Origin: an uncultured Rhizobiaceae bacterium
Lineage (GTDB): Bacteria; Pseudomonadota; Alphaproteobacteria; Rhizobiales; Rhizobiaceae
NCBI GenBank assembly: GCA_951813045.1
Contig: CATOTF010000002.1
Span: 1,426,001 to 1,490,000 of the forward strand
Length of the DNA: 64,000 nt
Direction: 5' to 3'
The notes below the pieces were generated by a model, which was not told the DNA's origin, ran no database searches, and worked only from the letters and a program-made list of their open reading frames with translations. Of the stretch, positions 8,359 through 19,186 are shown in pieces (within the stretch, counting starts at the first letter, position 1; each line of letters opens with the position of its first letter). Both the position numbers and the translations under genes were made by a program.

Positions 8359-8643
8359 TCAGGAATCAGATGTGTATTCGCGGATTGGAATAAATTCTGG
8401 AAACGAATTCACACCAATTTCGAGATAATAAACCACAAACCAGAATATGAAAAAGACAACACCGGAGAGAAGCGTATTCCACGCCATACGTTTGGCAATT
8501 TGAGGGTCATGTGGTGCGGCAGGTTCAGTGCCGTCAACTACTTCACCGGCTTCAAATTGAGGTTTCATTCGAAATGGCAAGGTAATGAACAGCACCAACC
8601 ACCAGATGATGAAATAGATCGCAAAGCCGGTCCCGAAGCCCAT
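8359..8643 (-). CDS. DUF1467 family small membrane protein
   Basis: This protein of about 94 residues has two transmembrane segments (about 2-22 and 55-76) and the conserved LPFRMKPQFEAGEVVDGTEP loop between them, followed by DPQIAKRMAWNT. This is the DUF1467 pattern common in alphaproteobacteria, function unknown. ATG 8643 starts one base after the stop of mce; an upstream ATG (8664) would overlap mce by 20 bases and is less likely. It is the last gene of the long nuo-birA-rnj-mce transcription unit, a placement I recall as common in Rhizobiales. Confidence 0.85.
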   Translation of the reverse strand: MGFGTGFAIYFIIWWLVLFITLPFRMKPQFEAGEVVDGTEPAAPHDPQIAKRMAWNTLLSGVVFFIFWFVVYYLEIGVNSFPEFIPIREYTSDS

Positions 8644-8644
8644 G

Positions 8645-9049
8645 TCAGACCTGCTCCAACTCAACTAAAGTTCCCGCAAAATCTTTTGGGTGAAGGAATA
8701 ATACAGGTTTCCCGTGAGCACCTGTTTTTGGGTTTCCATCCCCCAAAACACGTGCGCCCTGCGATATGAGCTTTTCACGGGCGGAGACAATATCTTCGAC
8801 CTCGTAGCAGATATGATGCATGCCACCGGACGGGTTGCTTTCGAGAAATTTCGCAATAGGAGAGCCTTCACCCAAAGGCTCCAACAACTCTACTTTCGTG
8901 TTTGACAGTTCGACGAACACAACCGTCACGCCATGTTCCGGCAAGGCCTGAGGTGTGCTTACATTAGCGCCAAGCCCATTTGCATAAAGATTAGTGGCAG
9001 CATCCAAATCCGGAACAGCAATTGCGACGTGGTTGAGACGGCCAATCAT
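8645..9049 (-). CDS. mce: Methylmalonyl-CoA epimerase
   Basis: This enzyme interconverts (R)- and (S)-methylmalonyl-CoA in propionyl-CoA metabolism. The 134-residue VOC-fold protein starts RLNHVAIAVPDLDAA and carries metal-ligand candidates His7, a His in GGMHHICYEV (78/79) and Glu130 in GTLVELEQV. The GKPVLFLHPKD motif is also typical. The gene sits 3 bases after rnj and immediately before the DUF1467 gene, in one transcription unit with birA and nuo. Cytoplasmic, with the family's usual length. Confidence 0.92.
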   Translation of the reverse strand: MIGRLNHVAIAVPDLDAATNLYANGLGANVSTPQALPEHGVTVVFVELSNTKVELLEPLGEGSPIAKFLESNPSGGMHHICYEVEDIVSAREKLISQGARVLGDGNPKTGAHGKPVLFLHPKDFAGTLVELEQV

Positions 9050-9052
9050 GGT

Positions 9053-10732
9053 TTATATACGAGTGATAAAGACGTTAACGAGGGGCTTTTTGCCCCAGAT
9101 TTCGCGCACTTCGCTGCGGATGGCCCGTTCAACAGCTTGCTCGATACGACCATCATCCCGGCGTTTCTTGGGGGGAATATTCTCGTATGCCGCAACACCG
9201 GCGTCGTAGAGCACATCTTCGAATGTATCGTGCTTATCAGCCATACGTGGCAGGCCTTCGCATACGATATCCGGGTCCGCCAACAGGTCACCATCTTTAT
9301 TGATGACCAGGGACATAACCACATGCCCCACCCAGGATAGAACACGACGGCGTTTGATGCCGGTCGCGTCTTCATCGCCGATCACACGACCATCTTTATA
9401 AACCCGTCCGCTCGGCACTTGATTAAGCACTTCAGCTGGACCCGGTGCTAACCTCAACATGTCGCCGTTACGAATTGGCGCGACATCCGGAATTTCACAT
9501 TCCCCCATCAGTGCTGCATGTGCGCTGAGGTGCGCAGCCTCACCGTGTACCGGAACGCCAATGGTCGGTCGTGTCCATTGGTACATTTGTTTGAGTTCAT
9601 TGCGCCTTGGATGACCTGAAACGTGAACCAGATTTGGACCATCGAGAATAATCTCAACACCCATATCGATCAGCGCATTTTGAATGTTGATAATCTCGCG
9701 CTCGTTGCCGGGGATAGATCGCGATGAGAATATCACCTTGTCGCCCGGTGCAAGCGAGGCATTGCGATGATCGTCGCGTGACATCTTGCCAAGTGCCGCA
9801 CGGGGCTCCCCCTGCGAACCGGTGCAGATGACGACGAGTTTGTCACGCTGAACGCTTTGAAACTCATCCTCGGAGAGAAATGGTGCGATACCGTCCAAAT
9901 AACCGAGATCGCGGGATACTTCACAGACGCGAAGCAACGACCGTCCAAGGATCATCACCTTCCGTCCGGCAGTTTCAGCAGCCATGGCGATTGATCGTAT
10001 CCGACCAACATTTGATGAAAACGTTGTGACAAGCACCCTGCCCGTTGATTCTGCGATTATCTTCGCAAGACTTTCCGAAACTTCTTCTTCGCTTGGGCTC
10101 ACCCCTTCACGCACCGCATTTGTGGAATCACAAATGAGCGCCAGGACTCCTTCGTCTCCCAATCGGGTAAAATGGGTTTCATCTGTCTTTTGACCAAGGG
10201 TTGGCTCGTGGTCGAGTTTCCAATCGCCGGTATGAATGACATTGCCCAGCGGTGAGCGAATCATCAGCGAAACGGGTTCTGGTATCGAATGGGTTACGTG
10301 AACCCCCTCGATTTCAAATGCGCCGACCTTGAACGGCTCGCCAACCTTAAAGACCGTGACCGGGATTTTGGGGGCGTTCGGCTCCCCTTCAATTTTCGCT
10401 TCCAACATGCCAGCCGTAAACGGCGTACAATATACCGGGACATTGAGCATGGGCCAAAGGCTCAACAACGCACCATAGTGATCTTCATGCGCGTGGGTGA
10501 TGACTATCCCATCGAGTTTATCAACCCGGTCGGTAATATAGCTGATATCCGGGAGGACGAGATCAGCACCGGGTAGATCGTCACCCGGGAATGTCACGCC
10601 GACATCGACAATGATCCAGCGTTTGTCCTTACCAGCGCCATATCCATAAAGCGCGAAATTCATACCGATTTCCCCAACGCCACCAAGTGGCAGGAAAATC
10701 AGCTCTTCTATTTTGTTTTTTGTTTTTTTCAT
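9053..10732 (-). CDS. rnj: Ribonuclease J
   Basis: This metallo-beta-lactamase/beta-CASP nuclease processes and degrades RNA with endo- and 5'-to-3' exonuclease activity. The 559-residue protein has LGGVGEIGMN near the N-terminus, the zinc motif HAHEDH (H80, H82, D84, H85), THSIPEP with HTGDWK, the beta-CASP segment with TGSQGEPRAALGKMSRDDH, and VHVSGHPRR near residue 395. The C-terminal RNase_J_C region is present, ending FITRI. RNase J replaces part of the RNase E function in many alphaproteobacteria. The gene starts 6 bases after birA and 3 bases before mce, so expression is likely polycistronic. Confidence 0.95.
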   Translation of the reverse strand: MKKTKNKIEELIFLPLGGVGEIGMNFALYGYGAGKDKRWIIVDVGVTFPGDDLPGADLVLPDISYITDRVDKLDGIVITHAHEDHYGALLSLWPMLNVPVYCTPFTAGMLEAKIEGEPNAPKIPVTVFKVGEPFKVGAFEIEGVHVTHSIPEPVSLMIRSPLGNVIHTGDWKLDHEPTLGQKTDETHFTRLGDEGVLALICDSTNAVREGVSPSEEEVSESLAKIIAESTGRVLVTTFSSNVGRIRSIAMAAETAGRKVMILGRSLLRVCEVSRDLGYLDGIAPFLSEDEFQSVQRDKLVVICTGSQGEPRAALGKMSRDDHRNASLAPGDKVIFSSRSIPGNEREIINIQNALIDMGVEIILDGPNLVHVSGHPRRNELKQMYQWTRPTIGVPVHGEAAHLSAHAALMGECEIPDVAPIRNGDMLRLAPGPAEVLNQVPSGRVYKDGRVIGDEDATGIKRRRVLSWVGHVVMSLVINKDGDLLADPDIVCEGLPRMADKHDTFEDVLYDAGVAAYENIPPKKRRDDGRIEQAVERAIRSEVREIWGKKPLVNVFITRI

Positions 10733-10738
10733 GCCGCC

Positions 10739-11515
10739 TTATGCACCTATTGGTGGTGAATTTCCAAAGAATATATCTGCCGCAGAAATATGTCGCACCT
10801 GACCTGTATCCTCTTCCAGTTGCAGAAAACCGTTATCGTCTAAATCAAGGAACCGCCCTTCAATCTCTTCATCCGGAAATCGGGCAATGATGCGCTCTCC
10901 AAGTCCTTTGGCCCGTTCAAGCCATTCGCGTCGAATTATCGAGAAGCCTGCACCTGCTGACCAAATACGCAATTCCTCTGCCATCGACTTGGCCAATTGT
11001 TCGAACAACTGTTCAGGTGTCACATTATGCCCCTCTGCCCCCAGTGACGTACTGGGATAGAGCGGGCTATCTGGAAAATGCGTACAATTTATGCCCATTC
11101 CGATCACCACGGCCAGTCGACCGTGCTTGTCATTCGCAGCTTCAAGCAATATTCCCGAAAGCTTCTTACCGTCGAGCAAAATGTCATTCGGCCACTTGAT
11201 TTTAAGGACATCACTAAGGTCAGGACACAATTTCCCAATAGCTTTATGGAGCGCCAATGACACAACCAATGGCAAAGTCGCAAGTGCGTCAGCAGGTGCC
11301 GGGTTTAGCAACAATAGTGACGCATACAGATTGCCGGGTTCAGATACCCAATGTCGGCCCCTACGAGCCTTGCCGGCGTTTTGAGAACGTGCGGTGATCC
11401 AAAGCCTACCCGCGTCTCCCTGAGAGGCACGTTCAAAGGCAACAGTATTTGTTGATCCGACATCATCCAGCGATAAATGTCGCCAACCGTCCAATCCTTC
11501 AATCGAGCTAATCAA
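10739..11515 (-). CDS. birA: Biotin--[acetyl-CoA-carboxylase] ligase
   Basis: BirA attaches biotin to carboxyl carrier proteins via biotinyl-AMP. Visible motifs are VGSTNT, the nucleotide/biotin loop in GKARRGRHW, LPLVVSLAL, KWPNDILLDGKKLSG and GMGIN. It lacks the N-terminal helix-turn-helix of E. coli BirA, so it is a monofunctional ligase, as usual in alphaproteobacteria. An open frame extends up to 11617 inside nuoN, but the domain begins only after the nuoN stop. No ATG is suitably placed, so I chose TTG 11515 (TTG 11494 is the alternative). Neither has a clear ribosome-binding site; coupling to nuoN is likely. Confidence 0.88.
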   Translation of the reverse strand: MISSIEGLDGWRHLSLDDVGSTNTVAFERASQGDAGRLWITARSQNAGKARRGRHWVSEPGNLYASLLLLNPAPADALATLPLVVSLALHKAIGKLCPDLSDVLKIKWPNDILLDGKKLSGILLEAANDKHGRLAVVIGMGINCTHFPDSPLYPSTSLGAEGHNVTPEQLFEQLAKSMAEELRIWSAGAGFSIIRREWLERAKGLGERIIARFPDEEIEGRFLDLDDNGFLQLEEDTGQVRHISAADIFFGNSPPIGA

Positions 11516-11516
11516 A

Positions 11517-12956
11517 TCAGTTGAAGAACGTACGCGCAGCAGCGGTCGCGATGGTCGACATTGGACCGGCAATAACGACGTAGAAGATCGTGAAAAGGCC
11601 GGAACCAACGAGGACAATCTTCAACTCGGATGCCATGGGAACAAACCCCTGCTCAGGTTCGTCGAACCAAATCAGCTTCACGATGCGCAAATAATAATAT
11701 GCACCGACAACGCTGGCCAAAACGCCGATAACCGACAGAATATAAAGTTCGGCTTGGATAGCGGCAAGGAACACAAAATATTTCGCCCAGAACCCGGCAA
11801 GAGGCGGGATACCAGCAAGAGAGAACATGAAAGCCGTCAATACGAGCGCTAGCATTGGGTTGGTGCGGGACAAGCCAGCAAGATCATTGATCTCTTCCAC
11901 CATGCCATCAACCCTGCGCATGGCGAGAATACAGGCGAATGTACCCAATGTCATCGCCATATAAATAATCATGTAGAGCACCACACCGGAAACACCCTCT
12001 TCCGAGCCAGAAGCGAGGCCCACAAGCGCGAATCCGATATGACCGATTGATGAATAGGCCATCAATCGTTTGATGTTGTTTTGACCAATGGCCGCGAAGG
12101 CACCAAGCCCCATGGAAGCAATCGAAATAAAGGTAATGATTTGCTGCCAGTCACTAACTGCGGGTTCAAAAGCGCCGTGCACTACGCGCACCAGCAGTGC
12201 CATCGCTGCAACCTTAGGAGCGGCGGCAAAAAAGGCAGTAACGGGTGTCGGCGCGCCCTCATAAACGTCCGGTGTCCACATGTGGAATGGAACGGCAGAA
12301 ACCTTAAATGCGAGGCCTGCTAAAATAAACACGAGTCCGAATACGAGACCCAGGGACCGCTCATCCACAATCGCTGCTGATATACCATCGAATCCAGTGT
12401 GACCGGTAAAGCCGTAGACAAGAGACGCACCGTATAACAGCATGCCTGAAGACAGGGCTCCTAGGACGAAATACTTAAGGCCTGCCTCAGTGGAGCGCAG
12501 GGAATCACGGTTAATTGCAGCGACAACGTAGAGTGATAATGCCTGTAGTTCGAGGCCGAGATAGAGGGCGATCATGTCATTCGCCGATACCATGAGCAAC
12601 ATGCCCAAAGTCGCCAGAACAACCAAAATTGGATATTCAAATCGGTCAAAGTTTTCCAAACGGGCAAACCCAACCGACATGGCAATCGCCACACTGGACC
12701 CTATTAATACGAGAATCTTCATCAATCGGGCAAAGGGGTCCATGACAAATGCACCATGGAAGGCCTCACCTGTTCCTGGCACCCAAACAAGCCAAACTCC
12801 GGCAAGAATAATCAGAGCAACGGAAAGCCCGGTTACAACACGGGTCGAACTTTCACCGGAATAAACCCCGATCATCAGCAATATCATGGAACCGCCAGCG
12901 AGCAGCAATTCAGGCATCGCAAGTGCAAGATTAGGAATATCCATCGCAAGTTCCAT
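11517..12956 (-). CDS. nuoN: NADH-quinone oxidoreductase subunit N
   Basis: NuoN is one of three antiporter-like proton-pumping subunits of the complex I membrane arm. The 479-residue protein is almost wholly hydrophobic, with about 14 transmembrane helices. It shows family motifs such as [13 protein letters not shown] (with the conserved Glu), [16 protein letters not shown] and [20 protein letters not shown], plus the broken-helix region [15 protein letters not shown]. The [12 protein letters not shown] loop is the standard proton_antipo_M signature. It begins 2 bases after the nuoM stop and is followed directly by birA. Confidence 0.97.
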   Translation of the reverse strand: MELAMDIPNLALAMPELLLAGGSMILLMIGVYSGESSTRVVTGLSVALIILAGVWLVWVPGTGEAFHGAFVMDPFARLMKILVLIGSSVAIAMSVGFARLENFDRFEYPILVVLATLGMLLMVSANDMIALYLGLELQALSLYVVAAINRDSLRSTEAGLKYFVLGALSSGMLLYGASLVYGFTGHTGFDGISAAIVDERSLGLVFGLVFILAGLAFKVSAVPFHMWTPDVYEGAPTPVTAFFAAAPKVAAMALLVRVVHGAFEPAVSDWQQIITFISIASMGLGAFAAIGQNNIKRLMAYSSIGHIGFALVGLASGSEEGVSGVVLYMIIYMAMTLGTFACILAMRRVDGMVEEINDLAGLSRTNPMLALVLTAFMFSLAGIPPLAGFWAKYFVFLAAIQAELYILSVIGVLASVVGAYYYLRIVKLIWFDEPEQGFVPMASELKIVLVGSGLFTIFYVVIAGPMSTIATAAARTFFN

Positions 12957-12958
12957 AC

Positions 12959-14476
12959 CTAATTACTTACCGCCTGCGCGGCTTTGACGGTGCCTTCAAT
13001 GGCAGCCTGATAATTGTTGATGAGATTATCTACCGACGCCTGTGTTACATCGAACACCGCGCTGGGATAGACCCCGAAGAAAATGACCAACACGATAAGC
13101 GGATAAAGTAACGCTTTCTCGCGTGAATTGAGGTCGAGAATAGACTTCAATGCTTCCTTGTCGAGCGCGCCGAACACCACACGACGGTATAGCCAGAGTG
13201 CATAGGCTGCGGAGAGAACCACGCCAGTGGTCGCGCCAAAGGCAACCCATGTGTTGGTTTGGAACGCCCCAAGCAGCGTCAGGAATTCACCAACGAAGCC
13301 TGCTGTACCCGGCAGGCCAACGTTAGCCATGGTGAAAATTAGAAACGCCACGGCATATTTCGGCATATTATTTACGAGCCCGCCGTACGCTGCAATTTCG
13401 CGGGTGTGCATACGGTCGTAAACAACGCCGACACACAGGAACAGCGCACCAGATACAAGACCGTGCGCCAGCATCTGGAAAATTGCTCCCTGAACACCGT
13501 GTATGTTGGCGGTAAAAATACCCATCGTCACATAACCCATATGGGCAACGGAGGAGTAAGCAATAAGCTTCTTGATGTCTTCTTGCATCAACGCAACCAA
13601 CGATGTGTAGATAATCGCGATCACCGACAGGGTAAATACAAAATACTGTAGGTCAGCACTTGCCAGCGGGAACATGGGTAAGGAGAAGCGCAGGAATCCA
13701 TAACCGCCCATCTTCAGAAGGATTGCAGCAAGGATAACCGAACCCGCAGTCGGTGCTTCAACGTGGGCATCAGGTAACCACGTATGAACAGGCCACATGG
13801 GCATTTTCACCGCAAAGGAGGCAAAGAACGCAACCCAAAGCCAAGTCTGCATATTGGTTGGAAATTGATAGGCCAACAATGTTGGAATATCAGTCGTACC
13901 TGCCTGCCAATACATCGCCATAATGGCCAGCAGCATGAGAACTGAACCGAGCAGCGTATACAAGAAGAACTTCAGGCTCGCATAAACACGGCGCGCGCCA
14001 CCCCAAACGCCGATGATCAGGAACATTGGGATAAGACCGGCTTCAAAGAAGACGTAGAATAGCACGATATCGAGCGCGCAGAACACGCCAATCATCAATG
14101 TCTCAAGAATGAGAAACGCGATCATATATTCGCGTATGCGGTTTTTTACACTTTCCCAGCTTGCCAGAACGCAAAATGGCATAAGGAATGTCGTCAGAAT
14201 GACGAATAGCATGGATATACCGTCGACACCCATATGGTAGGCAATTCCACCCTGCTGGATCCAATCGGTTTTTTCCACCATCTGGAAGCCGGACTGAGCG
14301 TTGTCAAAGCGGTACCAAATGCCAAGAGATACAAGGAAGGTAACTATCGTTGTAAACAAAGCGACATAGCGAACGTTTCGCCGCGCGACCTCGCTATCTT
14401 CCCAAATAAGGAAGATAATTAGTGCCCCGACAAGCGGTAGAAAGGTAACAACTGTAAGGATTGGAAGATCGGCCAC
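12959..14476 (-). CDS. nuoM: NADH-quinone oxidoreductase subunit M
   Basis: NuoM is an antiporter-like proton channel subunit of complex I. The 505 residues include the conserved Glu in [30 protein letters not shown], the proton-path segment [19 protein letters not shown] with its lysine, and [15 protein letters not shown]. About 14 transmembrane helices are expected from the hydrophobic pattern. It starts one base after the nuoL stop and ends 2 bases before nuoN, in canonical L-M-N order. Length is normal for the family. Confidence 0.97.
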   Translation of the reverse strand: MADLPILTVVTFLPLVGALIIFLIWEDSEVARRNVRYVALFTTIVTFLVSLGIWYRFDNAQSGFQMVEKTDWIQQGGIAYHMGVDGISMLFVILTTFLMPFCVLASWESVKNRIREYMIAFLILETLMIGVFCALDIVLFYVFFEAGLIPMFLIIGVWGGARRVYASLKFFLYTLLGSVLMLLAIMAMYWQAGTTDIPTLLAYQFPTNMQTWLWVAFFASFAVKMPMWPVHTWLPDAHVEAPTAGSVILAAILLKMGGYGFLRFSLPMFPLASADLQYFVFTLSVIAIIYTSLVALMQEDIKKLIAYSSVAHMGYVTMGIFTANIHGVQGAIFQMLAHGLVSGALFLCVGVVYDRMHTREIAAYGGLVNNMPKYAVAFLIFTMANVGLPGTAGFVGEFLTLLGAFQTNTWVAFGATTGVVLSAAYALWLYRRVVFGALDKEALKSILDLNSREKALLYPLIVLVIFFGVYPSAVFDVTQASVDNLINNYQAAIEGTVKAAQAVSN

Positions 14477-14477
14477 G

Positions 14478-16490
14478 TTAACGAGCTCCCGGGAACATCA
14501 TATAGGTAATCAGGATCGCCGCTCCGATGAGCATGGCAAATGCATAGTGATAAAGGTATCCGGATTGCAATTTGACGACACCACGGGTCACATCAAGCAC
14601 CCGTGCCGATATGCCATCAGGTCCAAATCCGTCAATTAGCTTTCCGTCGCCCTTTTTCCAGAGCTGGCTTCCAAGCCACATGGCCGGACGGACAAAAATG
14701 AGATGATAGAGTTCGTCAAAATACCATTTGTTCAACAGGAATTTATACAATCCATTGTGCTGTCGTGCCAATTCAACGGGCATTCCCGGTGAGCGAATGT
14801 AGAACCACCATGCGGTGACGAACCCGAGCGCCATCATGATAAATGGCGACCATTTCACGAGTTTTGGTACCTCATGAAATGTTTCCAGAATCTTGTTGTC
14901 CGGACCAAGGAATAATGCGTCTTTCCAGAAACCAAGATAATGGGGATCAATGTGCCCAACTTCATGGTGTGAACCGATGAAATGTGTGTGGAACACCCAG
15001 CCGGCAAAAACAGCACCCACGGCCAAGACGTAAAGCGGCACCAACATGACATTGGGGCTTTCATGAATATGGCTCATGACTTCCGCAGACGCGCGAGGCT
15101 TTCCGTGAAATGTCATGAAGATCAGACGCCAGGAATAAAAGCTGGTAAACAACGCGGCTACGACGGTCATCATAAATGCGTAACCGGCAAATCCATTCTG
15201 GCCGACATACAGACTTTCAATAATTGCGTCTTTTGAAAAGAAACCTGCCGTCCCAAGAACTGTTCCGGGAATGCCAAGACCGGTCAGCGCAACTGTGCCG
15301 ATGATCATCATCCAGTATGTGCGCGGAATATGAGTCCGCAGGCCGCCCATCTTACGCATGTCCTGCTCGTTCGATACGGCGTGTATAACCGATCCGGCTC
15401 CAAGGAAAAGCAAAGCTTTGAAGAAAGCGTGGGTGAAGAGATGGAAAATTGAAGCGCCATAAGCACCGACACCGAGAGCTGCAAACATATATCCAAGCTG
15501 CGAGCAGGTTGAATAGGCAATAACGCGCTTGATATCGTTTTGAACCAGTCCAACTGTTGCCGCAAAAAATGCGGTTGTTGCGCCAACCAGTGTAACGAAC
15601 GTTAACGCAGTAGGCGATAATTCAAAAATTGGTGACATGCGCGCGACTAGGAAAACACCAGCCGTCACCATTGTAGCGGCGTGAATGAGTGCTGATACCG
15701 GTGTTGGGCCTTCCATCGCATCAGGTAACCAGGTGTGAAGCAGAAATTGCGCCGACTTACCCATGGCGCCCATGAACAAAAGCAGAGCCACCGCCGTAAT
15801 GGCACCATCGCGTGTCAACTCGGCACCGAGAAAAGTCAAGACAATCTGGTTCTTCGCATCCGCAGACGCGTCAGCAAACCCGGCGGCGTTGGCAAATATG
15901 ACGTCAAAATTCACGCTGCCAAAAAGGACAAAAACACCGAATATACCAAGCGCAAATCCAAAGTCGCCAACGCGATTGACCACGAATGCCTTAATCGCAG
16001 CCGCATTCGCGGTTGGTTTCTTGAACCAAAAGCCGATCAACAGATATGACGCGAGACCGACGCCTTCCCATCCAAAAAACATCTGGATGAGATTGTCGGA
16101 CGTTACCAACATCAACATGGCGAATGTAAAGAGCGACAGATAGGCAAAGAACCGTGGCCGATGCGGATCGTGGCTCATATAGCCAATGGAATAGATATGA
16201 ACCAGTGCTGACACCGTGTTCACAACGATCAACATAACTGCTGTTAGTGTATCAACGCGAAACGCCCAATCGACTGAAAAATTGCCAATCGTGATCCACC
16301 GCAAAACTTCCACAGTGAACGGTTCCGCGTTGCCAGCCCAAAATGAAATAAAATTCACCCAGCTCAAAAGTGCCGCGATAACCAGAAATCCAGATGTGAC
16401 GAGCTCCGAAGCTCTGTCACCAATTTGCTTGCCGAAAAGGCCAGCGATCAGGAAACCGACAAGAGGAAGAAATACAATGAGATGAAGCAT
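14478..16490 (-). CDS. nuoL: NADH-quinone oxidoreductase subunit L
   Basis: NuoL is the distal antiporter-like subunit, with a long lateral helix at its C-terminus. The 670-residue protein contains [66 protein letters not shown] in the channel region, and [16 protein letters not shown]. After about residue 500 it has the lateral-helix and final transmembrane region. It lies 25 bases after nuoK and one base before nuoM. Length and motifs are typical of the alphaproteobacterial subunit. Confidence 0.97.
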   Translation of the reverse strand: MLHLIVFLPLVGFLIAGLFGKQIGDRASELVTSGFLVIAALLSWVNFISFWAGNAEPFTVEVLRWITIGNFSVDWAFRVDTLTAVMLIVVNTVSALVHIYSIGYMSHDPHRPRFFAYLSLFTFAMLMLVTSDNLIQMFFGWEGVGLASYLLIGFWFKKPTANAAAIKAFVVNRVGDFGFALGIFGVFVLFGSVNFDVIFANAAGFADASADAKNQIVLTFLGAELTRDGAITAVALLLFMGAMGKSAQFLLHTWLPDAMEGPTPVSALIHAATMVTAGVFLVARMSPIFELSPTALTFVTLVGATTAFFAATVGLVQNDIKRVIAYSTCSQLGYMFAALGVGAYGASIFHLFTHAFFKALLFLGAGSVIHAVSNEQDMRKMGGLRTHIPRTYWMMIIGTVALTGLGIPGTVLGTAGFFSKDAIIESLYVGQNGFAGYAFMMTVVAALFTSFYSWRLIFMTFHGKPRASAEVMSHIHESPNVMLVPLYVLAVGAVFAGWVFHTHFIGSHHEVGHIDPHYLGFWKDALFLGPDNKILETFHEVPKLVKWSPFIMMALGFVTAWWFYIRSPGMPVELARQHNGLYKFLLNKWYFDELYHLIFVRPAMWLGSQLWKKGDGKLIDGFGPDGISARVLDVTRGVVKLQSGYLYHYAFAMLIGAAILITYMMFPGAR

Positions 16491-16515
16491 AATTTTTTGC
16501 CCGCCAAATGCGGCC

Positions 16516-16824
16516 CTACCCTTTCATCACATTCACATCTTCCACCGCGATGGAACCGCGATTTCGGAAGAAGACAACAAGTATCGCAAGCCCAATGGCT
16601 GCCTCAGCGGCCGCAACAGTCAACACGAACAGAGCAAATATCTGCCCCATCAAATCTCCGTTCGCCTGAGAAAAGGCAATGAAATTGATGTTGACCGCAA
16701 GCAGAATGAGTTCAATCGACATCAGGATAACGATCACGTTCTTTCGGTTTAAAAAGATACCAAAAATACCAAGTGTAAACAGGATCGCACCAACGGTGAG
16801 GTAATGGGAGAGGCCGATTACCAT
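16516..16824 (-). CDS. nuoK: NADH-quinone oxidoreductase subunit K
   Basis: NuoK is a small complex I membrane subunit of the MrpC type. The 102 residues form three transmembrane helices, with the conserved glutamates in [17 protein letters not shown] and [15 protein letters not shown], which belong to the central polar axis of the proton path. It starts 2 bases after the nuoJ stop and precedes nuoL. Length is exactly as expected. Confidence 0.97.
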   Translation of the reverse strand: MVIGLSHYLTVGAILFTLGIFGIFLNRKNVIVILMSIELILLAVNINFIAFSQANGDLMGQIFALFVLTVAAAEAAIGLAILVVFFRNRGSIAVEDVNVMKG

Positions 16825-16826
16825 AA

Positions 16827-17441
16827 TTATATCCCCTCGCCTGACTTCACGCCGCGCAGAGTTACCGCGTCTTTCGAATTCCGATTCACTTGATCAGAGA
16901 TATTTTGACGTTTGACATCATCACGATGGCTCAGCGTTAGAACAATTGCACCTATCATCGCGACTAACAGGACCAAACCAGACAGTTGGAAGAAGAAGAT
17001 GTAACGGGTGTAAAGAAGATCACCGATAGCTTTGATATTAGACGTTTCTGCGAGGTCCGGAATCGGCTGCACCGCAGTTTGGGCATCGCCAGGGTCAATC
17101 GTATAAGAACCCAGAACCAAAATGAGTTCAATCGCCAGAACCGCACCAATAATACCGCCAATTGGAAGATATTGGAGGAACCCTTCGCGCAATTCTGCAA
17201 AATCCACGTCCAGCATCATTACTACAAACAAAAAGAGCACGGCTACCGCGCCAACATAAACAACAATCAGGATAAGGGCCAAAAACTCCGCCCCCATCAG
17301 CATGAACAAGCCGGACGCATTGAAGAAAGCCAGTATTAAAAACAGCACTGAATGCACGGGATTGCGCGATGCAATCACCATGAATGCCGACGCAACTGTG
17401 ACGGTAGCGAACAGATAAAAAAACAGGGCAATGACGCTCAT
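16827..17441 (-). CDS. nuoJ: NADH-quinone oxidoreductase subunit J
   Basis: NuoJ is a five-helix complex I membrane subunit of the ND6 type. From ATG 17441 it has 204 residues. The conserved third helix with the pi-bulge is in [19 protein letters not shown], followed by [10 protein letters not shown] reject the longer frame starting at 17522 because its first 27 residues are polar and unlike the family, while ATG 17441 follows a GGAAG site. The C-terminal soluble tail (after about residue 165) is polar. It is separated from nuoI by about 200 bases, the largest gap within the J-N block. Confidence 0.95.
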   Translation of the reverse strand: MSVIALFFYLFATVTVASAFMVIASRNPVHSVLFLILAFFNASGLFMLMGAEFLALILIVVYVGAVAVLFLFVVMMLDVDFAELREGFLQYLPIGGIIGAVLAIELILVLGSYTIDPGDAQTAVQPIPDLAETSNIKAIGDLLYTRYIFFFQLSGLVLLVAMIGAIVLTLSHRDDVKRQNISDQVNRNSKDAVTLRGVKSGEGI

Positions 17442-17638
17442 GGCGTAATGCACTTCCTTACGTGGTGGAGCATGCGGCGAAACACCCCTGCCCCTCGAAT
17501 AACCTGCCTCTCGGCATTCCATTTAAGCGGTGCGTTTGACACTCCACTTGCGACTTGCGCCCTCTTAGCGCTTCCCCTGCCCCCCGTCCATGGGATTTGC
17601 AAAGGCATTCAAAACTATTCCCGATCTATCTCGAATAC

Positions 17639-18130
17639 CTACCGGTATGGCGCGTCAATGGCGATGTTGCGGGCCAATTCGCGTTCCCATCTCGCTCCAT
17701 TTTCCAGCAATTTATCCTTGTCATAATAAAGCTCTTCGCGTGTTTCAGTGGCGAACTCGAAGTTCGGCCCTTCAACAATCGCATCTACGGGGCAAGCTTC
17801 CTGACAGAAGCCACAGTAAATGCATTTGACCATGTCTATGTCGTAGCGAACTGTCCTCCGTGTGCCGTCATTACGACGAGGTCCGGCTTCAATAGTAATC
17901 GCCTGTGCAGGGCAAATGGCTTCACATAATTTGCAGGCAATGCAGCGTTCTTCACCGTTAGGATAACGGCGCAAGGCATGTTCACCACGGAACCGTGCAG
18001 AAGAATGGCCTTTTTCAAAGGGATAGTTGATTGTAGCTTTCGGCGCGAAAAAATATTTCAAACCCAGTCCGAATGCTTTGACAAATTCCAAGAGAAAGAG
18101 AGATTTACCGGCTTGCGCAAAAGACGCCAT
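17639..18130 (-). CDS. nuoI: NADH-quinone oxidoreductase subunit I
   Basis: NuoI carries clusters N6a and N6b, relaying electrons towards N2 in the peripheral arm. The 163-residue protein has two ferredoxin-type motifs: [11 protein letters not shown] (C63, C66, C69, C73) followed by P, and [11 protein letters not shown] (C103, C106, C109, C113) followed by P. All eight ligands are present. It lies 3 bases after nuoH. The N-terminal helix (about 10-30) is amphipathic, as usual. Confidence 0.97.
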   Translation of the reverse strand: MASFAQAGKSLFLLEFVKAFGLGLKYFFAPKATINYPFEKGHSSARFRGEHALRRYPNGEERCIACKLCEAICPAQAITIEAGPRRNDGTRRTVRYDIDMVKCIYCGFCQEACPVDAIVEGPNFEFATETREELYYDKDKLLENGARWERELARNIAIDAPYR

Positions 18131-18133
18131 AAC

Positions 18134-19186
18134 TTATGCCCACCCCATAATTTGCAGCACAAACGCTGTCGCAAAGACCATAAACAGCGATAACGGCAGG
18201 AAGACTTTCCAACCAAGGCGCATCAATTGGTCGTAGCGATAGCGGGGAACGATGGAGCGGACCATCGCCATGCAAAAGAAGACAAACAGACCTTTTAGAA
18301 CGAACCAGACTGAACCGTGTATCCAGTTGAACGGTGCGATATCGATTGGTGGAAGCCAACCACCCAGAAACAGGATTGTTGTCAATGCGCACATCAGGCA
18401 GATGGCGACAAATTCACCTAGGAAGAACAGCAGGAATGGGGTTGAAGAATATTCAACCATATGCCCTGCAACCAATTCCGATTCCGCTTCTGGGAGATCG
18501 AATGGCGGACGGTTGGTCTCAGCAATCGCGGAAATAAAGAACACGATAAACATCGGGAACAATGCCAGCCAATGCCAGTCAAGGAAGGAGTTGACCGGTA
18601 ACCCAATCCGTGTTCCCAGACCGTCAGCCTGCGAATTCACCACATCAGTGAGGTTCAAAGAACCGACGCATAAAAGTACAGTGATGATAACAAAGCCGAT
18701 TGAGACTTCGTAAGACACCATTTGCGCGGCAGATCGGAGAGACGCAAGGAACGGATATTTCGAGTTGGATGCCCATCCACCCATGATAATCCCGTAAACT
18801 TCCAGCGACGAAATCGCGAATACGAACAACAGGCCAAGATTTGGGTCGGCCACGGCCCATCCGTCTGCAATCGGCACGACCGCCCATGCGGATAGTGCCA
18901 GAACACCGGCCACCAATGGCGCCAACAGGAATACACCCTTGTTTGCGCCGGACGGGATTATTGGCTCTTTGATGACGAATTTCAAAAGATCTGCAAAGCT
19001 TTGCAGCAGGCCCCAAGGGCCTACAACATTGGGCCCGCGGCGCATTTGCACGGCTGCAAATATCTTACGGTCAGCGTAGAGAATGTAGGCGACAAAAACC
19101 AGGAGTAGAACGAGTAACAGGACGCTTTGTCCGAGCATCCAAAGGGGTGGCGCGACGTAGGTGAGGAAAAATTCGGATTCGAACAT
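18134..19186 (-). CDS. nuoH: NADH-quinone oxidoreductase subunit H
   Basis: NuoH forms most of the quinone-access channel and links the peripheral and membrane arms. The 350-residue protein has about eight transmembrane helices, the [14 protein letters not shown] loop near residue 50, the acidic [19 protein letters not shown] segment, and [20 protein letters not shown], one of the most conserved stretches of complex I. ATG 19186 overlaps the nuoG stop by one base (TAATG), so the two genes are translationally coupled. Confidence 0.97.
   Translation of the reverse strand: MFESEFFLTYVAPPLWMLGQSVLLLVLLLVFVAYILYADRKIFAAVQMRRGPNVVGPWGLLQSFADLLKFVIKEPIIPSGANKGVFLLAPLVAGVLALSAWAVVPIADGWAVADPNLGLLFVFAISSLEVYGIIMGGWASNSKYPFLASLRSAAQMVSYEVSIGFVIITVLLCVGSLNLTDVVNSQADGLGTRIGLPVNSFLDWHWLALFPMFIVFFISAIAETNRPPFDLPEAESELVAGHMVEYSSTPFLLFFLGEFVAICLMCALTTILFLGGWLPPIDIAPFNWIHGSVWFVLKGLFVFFCMAMVRSIVPRYRYDQLMRLGWKVFLPLSLFMVFATAFVLQIMGWA

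Noticed and set aside
11516-11617. Upstream extension of birA inside nuoN
   Set aside because: The extra residues are Ser/Arg-rich, unlike biotin ligases, and read through nuoN in another frame; the domain starts only after the nuoN stop.
17442-17522. Longer nuoJ start at 17522
   Set aside because: The extra 27 residues are polar and do not resemble NuoJ; ATG 17441 has a ribosome-binding site and a normal start.
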